From the NCBI GenBank assembly GCA_033065855.1, contig JAVXUO010002486.1, positions 558,001 through 622,000 of the forward strand: DNA of 64,000 nt, given 5' to 3'. The DNA comes from Escallonia rubra (lineage: Eukaryota > Streptophyta > Magnoliopsida > Escalloniales > Escalloniaceae). The position numbers and the translations under genes are program-made. Numbering within the stretch: position 1 is the first letter of the stretch; each line of letters starts with the position of its first letter. Shown here piece by piece: positions 25,872 through 37,800 of the stretch. Under the pieces are notes generated by a model that was given only the letters and a program-made list of their open reading frames with translations, ran no database searches and was not told the DNA's origin.

Positions 25872-26482
25872 GAGCCCGTTTAAATCTTAATCAGTTTTTA
25901 AAGTCAGATTCAATCTACTTTAAACATGAATCATTTTACTATTTGGCAAAATTTGTTATAAAGTAACTTAAAGTTATAAAAATGTTTAGATACAAAATGC
26001 TTAAATCAGTTCCACAATGACAAAATGACGATAGAGGACACTTAACACATAAAATTTTAATATTCATTTAAAAAGGTGATGTTAAGATAACTTTCATTTG
26101 TAAATAACTATACTACGCAAATAAATTATATAAAAGTTATTTTTCGTCCACGTACAAAAGTTGTTTACTTTGTACTTCAAATGAAAAGCACCCACGATCT
26201 CACATTACTGCTTATAATACAATAACTTTTGCAACTTCGTTAAAGGGTATGAGATGTTTTTTGTGAGAACTACGGAAACAGTATGGTAAATTCGAAAGTA
26301 AAACTTGATTATGAAAAAAATGATTATTTCATAATCCTCACTTTTCAGGATTATGAATTTAATCGGTTTTGAGTTTTTTGAGGCAGATTAAATCTCTTAA
26401 TTTATTTTACCAAACACTTATAAACTATTTAATCTAGATTAAATAAGGTTTGACCATCTTAAAATCAATCTTAAATACCCTC
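25872..26482. mobile_element. Possible PIF/Harbinger-like MITE
   Basis: The left end GAGCCCGTTTAAATCTTAAT and the right end read inward (GAGGGTATTTAAGATTGAT) are imperfect inverted copies, each flanked by TTA, the target duplication used by Harbinger elements. The body is AT-rich, non-coding and 611 bp. Divergence of the ends makes this tentative. Confidence 0.4.
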
Positions 26483-26562
26483 TTAACCTAACAAGAAAAC
26501 AGATTGGGTCGAAGTTTGGACCAGTGGCATTTATGAATTGCACCAGAGATAAAATGGTATTC

Positions 26563-26648
26563 GGCCCAAAAAAGGAGCAAAGTTAGGCCCAACAGGCAGT
26601 TTACCTTCCACGGAGTTTTATGGAAAAACGAGGAGCTTATTAGGGTTT
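26563..26648 (+). promoter_or_regulatory. Two site II motifs and a telo-box
   Basis: GGCCCA occurs at 26563-26568 and 26586-26591, and TTAGGGTTT at 26640-26648, all within 125 bp of the start codon at 26685. Site II (TGGGCC/T) together with a telo-box is the known promoter signature of plant ribosomal-protein and ribosome-biogenesis genes. Confidence 0.7.
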
Positions 26649-26684
26649 TGAAAGGTGCGGAGCGCAGTGGTGGGTGGGGGAATA

Positions 26685-27734
26685 ATGGCGAAATTCAACG
26701 TGGTACAGAAGCGGAGGAGGGCGGCGATAGCCGAGCAGAAGAGGGCGAGACACGGCGACCCTTTCACGGCAAGGCTCAAGCAACGGCCTCAGCCCCTCTC
26801 CATCTCCGGCAAGCGCAAGCGCAAGCTCTTCAAGAAATGGCGCAGGGTTTTTGTCTATGACCCTTTTACACAGCATCTCTTGCTAAATCTATGCGTATAC
26901 TATGAATAATTGTGTTAATCGCTTGTTTGTTATGTTGGATTTAATGGAGAGCAGGATCAAAAGGAGGATATGGCCAAGGGTCTTATTACTATGCAAGATG
27001 TCGAGATGGCTGTTGCTCAAGGTATATACGTATAGGAGCTTTCAGCTTTATTCGTGGTGTTTGTGTGCAACATTGTGCAATTTGAATGCTGCTTTTGAAC
27101 TTCATCATGGTTGGAATCCATTTTCAAATGGGTTCTTCTTTGATGTCTTACACTCCCATCAATAAATTGAAATTGCCACATCCAAGTAGAAGAACTGAAT
27201 GGGTGGAAGTGATCAAGTTCAATTAAATTCATTAATTTGAAGGAGTAATCCCTACATGGGATGGACCTAATGCGCCAGCCATGCTGCGAACTATGGAGCC
27301 ATCGCCATCCAAGCAAGAAGCGGGATTGCATTTGCGCCTGAGCGCTGCATGGTTGACGTGCTTGGGCCGCCCTAGTTGAAAACCAACATTCAATCATGTA
27401 CTGCCTATTCATGTCTCACAAGGGTACCGTTAGTTTGTTAAATAAACCTAACTTTTGCCTGTGTCATGGTGAATCTTCTCATAGAATTGGGAGCATCGCA
27501 AATTGCCAAGAAGCCGTCTCCAAAATTTCACGTCAAGAAGGCCGTGAAGCTTAAAGTCAAGGGATCCAAGCATCAAGGCAAGTTCTTTACCGGATCTAAA
27601 AATGTTCGCCTCGTTTAGACTTGTAATTGAACAGCAATTTTGAGTTCGCATGCATTGCAAACTTTGCAGGTAAGGGTAAAGGAAAATCTAAGAAGACAGC
27701 TGCAGAGGTTTCAACCGATGCCATGGTGGAGTAG
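26685..27734 (+). CDS. Small highly basic protein, possibly nucleolar / ribosome biogenesis
   Basis: Exons 26685-26846, 26955-27021, 27485-27577, 27670-27734 sum to 387 nt, 128 aa. The start MAKFNVVQKRRRAAIAEQKR opens a very basic N-terminal half with SGKRKRKLFKKWRRDQKE (about residues 42-58). A short acidic stretch GLITMQDVEMAVAQ follows, then a lysine-rich tail (KGKGKGKSKKTAAE) ending AMVE. There are no membrane segments or enzyme motifs. Arg/Lys clusters suggest nuclear or nucleolar targeting. Intron 3 has a GC donor (27578, GCAAGT) and intron 1 a weak GT donor (GTTTTT). I do not recognise a named family. The SGKxxRKL..xR..QKE pattern faintly recalls the animal C11orf98-type protein, which is only a hypothesis. 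The promoter motifs support a ribosome-related role. Confidence 0.85.
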
Positions 27735-28276
27735 ATGTTGGGGAAACACCAGAATTATGCAACTGTAGCCCTCTCTGAGTTTCCTTGTTTTTACATTTGA
27801 GCTGAGGGTAGGGTTAGCCGGTTAGCATCACATAGCTTTGTACCATTTGTTTTGGTTGTTGAAATCTAGTGCAGTATTTATTGACAGAACACACTCCCTC
27901 ACTCTGTGTGTGTGTGTGTGTGTGTTTTTAATGCTAAGGTTTATGTTTATCTATTATCCAGTGCCTAGCGATGATTCAAAATGATAGTTTTGTGGGCTAT
28001 AAAATGACTAGCAATGGATGCAATTTACACGGCTGGAGTTAAGTTCGTTTATTGGAAGCTCATTCCATATCCTAAAGAATGTCAATCTATGTCTACCCTC
28101 TCCAATCCCTATAAACTAAAACTAAGTGTTCTATCCGTGTGTTCTGAGATCAGTGAATAAGAAACAAAAACATAATCATATGATATCAACCGTGGAATCC
28201 AAGGACTTGTACCATAGCTCAACTATTGAACAATATTATGGTGTACTTGCCCGCTTCTGGCTCACAAAACAGAAAA
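27735..28276. other. Convergent 3' regions of the small basic protein gene and SMG9
   Basis: Tail-to-tail spacer of 542 bp that must hold both 3' UTRs. It contains a (GT)n microsatellite at 27905-27925. Nothing else is seen. Confidence 0.7.
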
Positions 28277-31200
28277 CTACCTCCTAAACATGCCAGAGCC
28301 TTGAAGTGTTTTGCCATACTCTGCAATAATTGGAGAGTTCTTCACCAGCTCCCAGATCTTGGCAGAGTTCTTCAGCCAGTCGCGTTCAGACACAGTCCTT
28401 GAAAAGGATGGGCTAGTCATGGATAGAACCTGATGTGATAAAAGAAGAAAAAAAATTCAGTTAACTTTCAAGTTTTGACTCAAATAAGAGTAAGCACAAA
28501 CTAGAGGCTACGACAAAACTCAGACCTAACCCCATTCCCCTTAGACAGGAAAAAATTACAACATAATAAACCAAATATGTAACAGAGATTATAGGAAATG
28601 TGTGTTTGTGTGTGTTTCAGAGATAGAGAAGAGAAAGACCTGATCCCGTAGCTTCCACAACATTGACTCGTAACTCTCGTATTGTGCACGTGGAGAGTCA
28701 TCTCTTTCCTTAAACGGGATTAAAAATAACTTCAGCAGTGCTGAATCTCGATCAGCTCCCTGGCTCGTGAGAGACTCGGAAAACACGGAGTGCTCTTGGG
28801 CTGTCTTTCGGCAATTTGATTCTACGAATGAAGAGGAGCTGAAATATTGGCCAAGCGCCTTCTTCAATTGCACACAGTTATTTGGAGTGAGGTCTCGGTC
28901 ACGAAGTCTATAGAGGGAATAGAAATTAGTAGCCATCACTCAGTTCGAATCTTCTTGTTGAGTAAGAAAATACGAAATACAGAGTATTTTGCACACAGTT
29001 TCCACATGGCCAATCTCAAGTATTTGAAACCAAGGCATTTAGTATCACAGAAGTATCAAAAGACAAACCCTTCAACTTTAACTTCAAGAAACCGCAGTCA
29101 TGTCATATTCTAGCACTACTTTAGGCCTTCATAAGCGAACCCCCACACTAGCGCTTCAAGTTTACATGTATCTGCACGGAGACATTATCTTTCCACATTC
29201 TCGTGTGTAGCAGTTCAAATAAGTTTATTGCAATCTTGACCGCATTTGACTTTTCGTACCATTCCAACATTTTCAAGGACCAGTCACCTTTTTCGCACAA
29301 TTCAATTCCAAAGATCGATTTGTCCCTTTCAACTTGGTATTGAGCAACAAATTATAATGGCCATTACTGGTATTCTTCAATTTTAGCTTCTCATTTTTTG
29401 AGCTAACATATCACCATCTTTATCATTGCCGTGCTAACATTTCTTTGATGTACTAGAACATGCCTATAGGAGCGCAACTAATTGCTAAGCGCAAAAAAAG
29501 GAGAAATCAATGTACCCGTTGGCAAAGTAATTGAAAAAATACTCACTTTGTGTGCACAAATACTGGAGCAGCAATATACTCTTCTCCGCCCTCCTGATTT
29601 TTATCTTTGCTTTCTTTATCAGAGCTCTGTGGGTGAGAAAGTGATACCGAAGATGGGTCGGGTATGCCATGTTTTAACAAGTCTACCTGCAAAGGATAAT
29701 ATGGAAACTTGTCCTATCTAAATAAACGGTTTAACAAACTGATAAACAATAGTAGAGCAAACGCATGACATGATAAAGTAATAAGCAGCACACAAAGGAT
29801 CTTTAGTTTAAAGTGGTCAAGTAATGAACTATTTTATAAATATATTTGTCTTAGGGGTTGCGAGGAAAGGGGAATCTAGAAATGCCAATTTTTAATATAG
29901 TTCTATAAAGCAGGAAAACTAACATGGGCACTGATTTTAGGCACGCCATTCCTCAAAAACTAGAATTCCGAGATGCGGGGACACATCTCATATATTTTTT
30001 TTTTGCAGATTTGTAAGAACAATAGAGAACATATACAAGGGTAATCTAGGATCCTTCATGCAAAAAAGCATAAAAGTCCTATTTATAGACATATCAGCCC
30101 CAAACGTGCAAGGGAAGTGTCCCAAAGGAGAAGAACTAAAAAAAAATCACTTTTCAGCCACTTCAGGTTGGTTTCTCTGGAGCTTGTTGGACACAACAAA
30201 CGCTATCTGAAAAGTTCGTGAGGCATCATTCATGACAGCCACCAAATAATCAAAATTTTGGCATGCTACTGTTTGAGCCATACATAGTACACCTAGAGAA
30301 TCTAACCCAGCCGAGCAAATAAATAGACAACTAAACCTATGTGGCCAAGTCCTCAGCATGAATATCAATCTTAATCTAGTACTCCTCAAGTATTCTCCCC
30401 CCCCCCTTTTCCCCCAAACACGCTGAGAAATATACAAGTATGGAAATCAATCTTTGCAGTTGGAACCTAAATATGGAATAGTATCAAAACTTTCCTTTTA
30501 AAGTAAGCTTTTAGTTTATGTACCAAGTAAAAAAGAATCAGTCACTCTTTCAAGTAAGTAATATGTTTTGTTATTTTGTTCGCCCTTCCTATTGCCATCG
30601 TTCTAAGTTTCTAACCCAACTGATGTCAGATCAGTGGAGGAATCATAAACTTTTGAAAAGTCCTTGCATATACATGTATGAGAGAAAAGTAGATTTGCAT
30701 ATGCTATCAGAAGAACAAGCTGCTTGAATGAATAAGAAAGGAATACCGTTGACATCAAGCGCCACATGTCAATATCATGAACTCCCTTTGTTACCACCAG
30801 CACAACATGACAAATTGATGCGAGCAGAACGCCAAGCTACAATTCCTTGCAGCACCGAGGAATATATAAATCCATTAGTCATATCCCTTCGAAAAGTGAA
30901 AACTGTAACACCCTCCCTCAGCAGATCAGGAAGATAAATTCATGATAAAAGTCTCATCCACTCAATTGTGTTCTGATGTAGATTATGGAAAGCTAATGCA
31001 CCTATTTATCATGGCAGTTACCTGGATACCCATCAGTTCATGAGCCAACTCAGCAGATAATGATTCACCACTCAGTATTTGTATCGTGGATGAGCCATCT
31101 GGTCTAATCATCTCAGCTAGAACAGAAGGGCTAAAAACAGGCTGGATACGAGAGGAAATGAGATAAACAGAACAAAGAATACGCAGCCAAATAGTATACA

Positions 31201-33235
31201 ACACAAAGTAAGGGGAATTGCCAAAACTATTTAGCCACTAATTTTCTGGTGTTGAAATGTACATATGATGGAATTTTCAGTATCCTCTACCCCACCACCA
31301 AGCTGGGAAGTACGTAATCATGGGCACAAGGACATGGGAAAAAGGAGCACTGTCTCCCTATTTGCCCAGTCCTCTTTAACAGCGTGAAAAACTAAGGACC
31401 TGTTTCTCTTTACCCCTGTTAATTTCTGTCTTTGGTTCATGTTCCAATTTCCTGACTTTTGTTACTGTTTTGATTTCACTTTCATTTTATCTCATCTTAC
31501 TGTTTCTAAGTTTCTTTCATTAGGTTAAATTAAAAGGATCTATTAGACGGATCATTCATAAATTAAAGGAAAAATATTTTTTTTTGGGTACAATATTTGA
31601 AAAAGCACTTAAAAGAAAAATACATTCTGCATCCTTGTTTGACCCATGTACAGAGGAAACTGAAGCCAGAGAACTGCTTAAGAATCATAATCACAAAGTG
31701 ATACAAACAGGCACTAAATCCTAAGCTACACTATATTCTGTAATGTCTGCAGCCTAAAAAACCATTTATGAAGTATGTATCTCGGAGCACCTAGACCACA
31801 ACAAACAAATTCTAGCGTATGATCTTTTAAACATTAAGTCTTGTAGATTACATAATGGCTATTTTATCAGGTCACTCTACGAGGCTGCATTGAATCTCGT
31901 TGAGGAGGACAGGACCAACAAAAAGCTTCTAGATGCATATATGCCTATTAACACACTGATCTGAAATTCTTATTTGCAGTCTAAGAATTAAGACTCTTAC
32001 TGCTCAAACCAATCTCAAACCTACCAAGCGATAGAAAAATGTAGATACCTATACCGTTTCTCAAGCACATGCAGTAGCTATAAACAAGAGAGCAAGTGAG
32101 CATAAGGGGCAGCTAGGCAGCTGGCCCATAAGTACGGATGTCACAGTTGAGATCTTTATCTAATGTTGTTATGTAGGTCGGGAAGTCATGATCAATGCAT
32201 CAGTAATTAGGGCCTTTCAACTACTCATTCCGTCCCCAAGACAAGTATAAGACACTTCTATCCTCTAGAGCGTTTGGTTCCAATTATGCCACCATTTTGC
32301 AACATTAACTTAAGGGCAAAAGAACACATGGAGGCGCACACACCGCCGAATCCACAAAAAAGGTTGTGATTGGAGTCGAACCTGGGTATCAAGCAATATA
32401 ATCCGTTCAGCAGTAATTCTCGGTTCAATCCCAGCAGTGCAATGCCTAGCCGTTGCCCTAATTTCCTCCGACTCTACTGCAAATGGAGGAAGCATCCCTA
32501 CAAGACAGCAACCCCAATACTTACTGTGCACCCCAGCAAGCTGCAGACATTTAATCCTTGCGATTACATGTATGTAATTAGGTAAATAGTCATTGTATAC
32601 CTAATTACATACATGTCTATGTCAGTGCGGACACATGTATGCAATTAGGTAAATAATCATTGTATACCAGGAGAGCTTCCATCAAAGCCATAAATCTCGT
32701 TAAGAATCGTTGACTTGCCCACTCCTGGTGGACCAATCACCCCAACCACCGTAAAATCCGTATTGTCCGTCAGAAACTGCAAAAAGACACCGTTACTGAC
32801 TTCTTCCCCATTCCTGCGATAAAGTTCTGAGTATCTAAACAATGTATTGAACTCAAACTCAAATCACGGTAATATAATTTTTTATTTAACAAGTCAAGTA
32901 GGGCAAAGATTACAAGTAAGGTCAACATTTACGTGTTCATGTTGTCATTCTAGAAATTAATAAAAAAAGTGGAAGGGGACAGAAGTTAGGAAAGCGAGGG
33001 AGTAGATGGATCAAGTGAATACAGGAAGGAAGCGATCAGAGTGGAACTCCCAGGTATCGGAGAGGAGATTGAGAGAGCCAACGGGAGGAACGCGGGAGCG
33101 GAGCGACGCGGCGGCATCGTCGTCGCCTGCGCCGCCGCGGTTGAACTTGCCGGCGGTGACCAGTGCGGGCTTCGCCAGCAGGATTTTCGGAGCAGGAGGT
33201 GGATTGGAAGAAGCGCTGCCGCTGGTGGCTGCCAT
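28277..33235 (-). CDS. SMG9: SMG9-like nonsense-mediated mRNA decay factor
   Basis: SMG9 partners SMG8 to regulate the SMG1 kinase that phosphorylates UPF1 in mRNA surveillance. Exons in transcript order: 33023-33235, 32668-32776, 32382-32497, 31022-31141, 30747-30836, 29547-29686, 28640-28907, 28277-28429; 1209 nt, 402 aa. The N-terminus is Ala/Pro-rich and disordered. Exon 2 begins FLTDNTDFTVVGVIGPPGVG and carries the P-loop GPPGVGKS (residues 86-93) of the G-like fold. Later blocks match plant SMG9: MLPPFAVESEE, HCTAGIEPRI, RIILLDTQPVFSPSVLAEM, GESLSAELAHELMGIQLGV, FLIPFKERDDSPRAQYESY, SERDWLKNSAKIWELVKNSP. It ends SGMFRR. All introns are GT-AG. The exon 2 donor lies in a duplicated fold-back repeat (32566-32668). 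Arabidopsis is reported to lack SMG1, while many other plants keep the SMG1-8-9 set. Confidence 0.92.
32566..32668. repeat. Direct-plus-inverted repeat spanning the SMG9 exon 2 splice donor
   Basis: A 36-bp unit occurs at 32566-32601 and again, with two mismatches, at 32633-32668. The first 16 bp also recur inverted at 32601-32616 (CTAATTACATACATGT), giving a perfect 16-bp stem with a 19-nt loop. Copy 2 ends exactly on the last base of SMG9 exon 2. Copy 1 therefore repeats the donor context GGTATACAATGA inside the intron, 67 bp further on. Confidence 0.9.
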
Positions 33236-34889
33236 TTTGATTGTCTGGGATATGGGACTCGGCGTTTGAAGGAAAACGCAGAAGTCCGATGTACCCTACC
33301 TCAGGAAAGGTCGGTAAGCTTTAACGACAAAATGAAAACGCAAATGTTTGGCTTAAAGTTCGGCAGGTAGGCGTTTAAGCGACAAAAGCACCGATAAATG
33401 GTAATTTCGAGTCATCTCATTCCTCTTCTTGGACTTGGGAAAGCTAAAAATTTCAGTTGTCTAGCCATTTAAGCGACAAAATTACCGATAAATGGTAGTT
33501 TCAAGTCAGTCTTTACCCTCATCCGAACTTGAAAACTTTAAAATTTTTGAACGGTACGAAAATAACATCAAATTTTACTGGGCAAGTTAATTTTTCTCGT
33601 TTAGCAATGTTGACGCTCCCTTGTCTAAGAATTCAAAAAAAGCAACACGATTTTGTATGGCTTAGATTCATTGATTTGTTGTAGATGAAAAAGTTTCTCA
33701 TGTATAAGCGACATGATTTTGCTAGTCCCATATAGTTTCTCATTTGCTCTTTCCATTGGTAATGGAAGAACTCTACTGTTGAGTTCGTTTGAAATCGCTA
33801 GAAAATGTAATTTTATTTGAAGGGCAAATGTGTTCTTTGTCCATGAAACAATTTGTAGAGGTGCTTGGAATTGATTTTGGAGTTGTCAAATATATTTTAA
33901 ACAGTTTAAAGTAAGTTTGTTGAGCGTTTGATAAAAAAAAGTTTAAAACACTCCCTCAAAGGCATAAAAGTGTTTACGATCATAAACGTTGGTTTGAGTG
34001 TTTTTAGTTTTAAACACTTTTCAAGAAATACGTCTGATAAAAAAAAATGTAGTAGAATACTCTCGTATTAATCTGCAAAAGAGGGCTATTTATACACTTT
34101 TTTATTTTTATTTTGACTCATTACATTGTTTCACATTAATTGTTTTTGAGTTAGAATTTTTTTCACGTATCATTCTTTTAAATATATATATACGGGTATG
34201 AAGACACACAAGGGTAATTTTTGTAGAATTAACCACAGTATGTAGCAATGACAAAACTTATATTTTTTATGCCTCTTTTGGTCAATTTTTCATATTAAAA
34301 TTATTTTCAATCGTTTTTACTCAAACACTTTTTACAGCTTTCAAAAAGTCTTTTTGCAACTTTTGCCAAACAGTTAGCAATATTGCATAAATTTAGATAA
34401 AACTATTTTTAAAAATTAATTTTGTTTTAAATAGATTATTACCGTGAATTAATAAAGTTATGACGTTTTTTTACAACAGATCTTTGGATTTATACCTAGG
34501 TGTATGAGATGTGCAAAAAAAATTACGTATTCGCGATATGAGCAAAAAAAGTGCACTTCTTTTAATGGTTTAACGATAAAGGAACAAGACTGATACGTTT
34601 TCAAATTGTTGATTAACCTGTTACCTTTTCAAACTTTATTTTCTTGACTGAAATTTTAGCATAACCGCAAGGACCTGGTGCAATTAACCCAGGTCTTTTT
34701 GTTAGAGCGCAGGCTATTCGAGGGGATAATGCCATTGTCGCTAAAGGTATTGTCATTAGAAATGGTGAGGCACTCAATAACTGCACCTCAGGTTGGACTA
34801 AACTAAGAACTTCATGCTATCTCCTTCTTGGGAAAACATGGCTGCTCGATTGCAACTGACAGAGCTCCAAATCTCTTAGAATTCAAACA
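33236..34889. other. Divergent spacer between SMG9 and the PPR gene
   Basis: AT-rich, with a two-copy 94-bp-period repeat near SMG9 (33374-33508). Poly-T/A tracts and degraded GTTTGATAAA motifs around 33930-34040 look like MITE debris. No open frame of substance is seen. Confidence 0.6.
33374..33508. repeat. 94-bp-period duplication upstream of SMG9
   Basis: TTTAAGCGACAAAA at 33374 and 33468, each followed by ACCGATAAATGGTA and TTTC.AGTCA. The copies differ at a few positions. They lie 139-273 bp upstream of the SMG9 start codon, so they may sit in its promoter. Confidence 0.8.
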
Positions 34890-37800
34890 ATGGAAGCCCT
34901 CAAATCCTCCTTCCTATACACCACCACCCCACTCCACACCTTATCTTCCAAGCCCTCCAAAACCCAGAAGCCATCAAAACCCGAACAGACCACCTTCCAC
35001 TGCTCAGTCACACCCGACCCATGGTCCCTCAGCGACGGCAACAAGCCCAAGTCCAAGAACCCAAAGAATCGGCTATCAGACGACAACGCCCGTCGAATCA
35101 TCAAATCCAAGGCCCAATACCTGAGCGCTTTGAGGCGCAACCAGGGTTCACGAGCCCAGACACCCAAATGGATTAAAAGGACGCCTGAGCAGATGGTGAG
35201 GTACTTGGAAGATGACAGGAACGGGCATTTGTATGGTAAACATGTGGTGGCGGCGGTACAGAAAGTTAGGAGCCTTTCGGGGAGGCCTGAAGGGTCCTAT
35301 GACATGAGGGAAGTGATGGGTTCTTTTGTCACCAAGCTCACTTTTAGAGAGATGTGTACTGTGTTAAAGGAGCAAAAGGGTTGGAGGCAAGTGAGGGACT
35401 TTTTTGATTGGATGAAATTACAGGTTGGTTTCTTGAGAATTTGGTCTATTCGACATTTGTTATTATGAATTTTGTGTAGTGTGCTATGTTGTCACGTGTT
35501 ATGGAGTATCTCATTTGAGCTGAGGTTCTATTAGCTCATTTGGAGTTTACATGGTTTTCTTCTGTAGTTAATATTATCCATGGTGTGGTTTATGGTTAAT
35601 CGATAGAATTTGATGGTCTATCAATTTTCAGCCTTGTGTATATTGCACATTTTTATATCCGATAGGTCTTCCATGACTGATGCAAGTAGCCTATAGCCAC
35701 AAAACCCGAGACTCCTCATTGATGCATCACTCTTTCGATGAATGGAAAATGATCAAAAAGTTTATTCATGTGCATTTTATTTGCACTTTTAAGATGCTTT
35801 CAAACTTTATCTTCTCTTAGTTACTTCCTTTTATTTGATAAAGTTCCTTTCAGTTGTCTGTAAGTATTAATCTAGTGTAATGTTAGATCTACGCTTGAAC
35901 AGTTATGCTACCGGCCCAGTGTTATTGTCTATACGATGGTGCTTCGTATCTATGGCCAAGTTGGCAAAATCAAGCTTGCCGAGCAGACCTTCTTGGAGAT
36001 GCTTGAAGCAGGGTGCGAGCCAGATGAAGTTGCTTGTGGCACCATGCTGTGTGCCTATGCTAGATGGGGCCGCCACAAGGCAATGTTGTCATTCTATGCT
36101 GTTGTACAAGAAAGAGGGATTACGCTATCTGTTGCAGTCTTCAATTTTATGCTTTCATCTTTGCAGAAGAAATCACTCCACAGAAACGTTGTGGAGTTAT
36201 GGGCGCAGATGGTTGATTCAAGGGTAGTTGCCAATCATTTTAGCTTTACAGTTGTCATCAGTTCATTTGTAAAAGAAGGTCTGGCTGAGGAAGCTTTTAA
36301 GACCTTTAGGGAGATGAAAGCCATGGGATTCGTACCGGAGGAGGTAACTTACAGTCTCCTTATCACTCTGAGTTCCAAAATGCGCAACCGCGATGAAGCT
36401 TTGAAACTCTACGGAGACATGTCATCACTAAAAATAGTTCCAAGTAGTTTTACATGTGCTTCACTTCTAGCACTGCATTACAGAAGTGGAGATTATTCTA
36501 AAGCGCTTTCCCTTTTCTCGGAAATGGAGAGGAATAAAATATCAGCAGATGAAGTCATTTATGGTTTACTAATCAGGATATATGGAAAACTTGGTCTTTA
36601 CGAGGATGCCATAAAAACTTTTGAAGAGATTGAGAGGTTGGGCCTACTTAGTAACGAGAAAACATATATCGCGATGGCACAAGTCCATCTCAATTCGGGA
36701 AATTTTGAAAAAGCTTTGAATACAATGGAGAAAATGAGATCTAAAGACATTTGGTTTTCGAGATTTGCGCTCATTGTCTTGTTGAAATGCCATGTTATGA
36801 AGGAAGATTTAGCATCTGCTGAAGTTACATTTCAAGCTCTATCAAAGACTGGACTTCCCGACTATGGTTCTTGCAACGACATGCTCAATTTGTACATGAG
36901 ACTGGGTTTAACTGATAAGGCAAAAGAATTTGTTATCCAGTTAAGGAAGGATCAAATAGAATTTGACGAAGAGCTTCTCAAGACTGTAATGAAGTTATAT
37001 TGCAAGGAGAACATGCGACAAGATGCAGAGCAGTTGATAGAAGAGTTGGCAGCAAGTGGAGTGTTTAAGGAGAGTAAGTTCGTAAAAACATTTTCAATGG
37101 CTATGCATGGAGATTTCCGAAGACCCGCAGAAGATACCATTGAGCCCATGGACCATCAGAGTGTTATGGCTCTGAGGTTGGTTCTTAGTCTGTATTTGGC
37201 AGATGGCAACGGCAGTAAGATGGAAGAAAATGTCAAGTTGTTGCTCAAGACTGCTAGTGGTGTGTCTGTCGCCAGTCAGCTCATAAGCAAATTTGTTAGA
37301 GAAGGCAAGAAACCTACTCTTTGGTTGAATATGCCACATAATAATCATGTTGCTACATGTTTGAATTCCTTGGATCTTGCATTAAATAAAAACTCTTTTG
37401 TGATGCTATGGGCTTGTCTCAACAATCAACTATATATTCTATATGTAGGTGACATATCAAAAGCAGAGGATCTATATGGCTTATTAAATAAGCTGGGATT
37501 TAAGCTGGATGATGCGACAAATGCATCTATGATAACTTTTTACGCGATGCAGCATAAGCTGAAGCAAGCCAAAGAAGTATTTGCAACGGTGGCAGATTCT
37601 TGTATACCTGGAAAACCGTTGTATAGTTCAATGATTGATGCATATACCAGATGTGCTAAACCAGAGGAGGCATACTTATTCTACAAAGAACAGACTAACA
37701 GGGGCCATGATTTGGGTGCTGTTGCCATCAGCATGCTTGTGAATTCTTTAATCAACTGTGGTAAGAATTGACTCTTGAGCTACCGTTCTTGCATACTCAT

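Larger units (their letters stand above)
24960..26684. other. XPO1 3' region and promoter of the small basic protein gene
   Basis: The first part should be the XPO1 3' UTR, with a CTT triplet run at about 25323. Then comes an AT-rich stretch with a Harbinger-like element (25872-26482), followed by a compact promoter with site II and telo-box motifs. No gene is seen. Confidence 0.6.

Noticed and set aside
32310..32585. Plus-strand open frame over SMG9 exon 3
   Set aside because: Antisense shadow of a well-supported coding exon.
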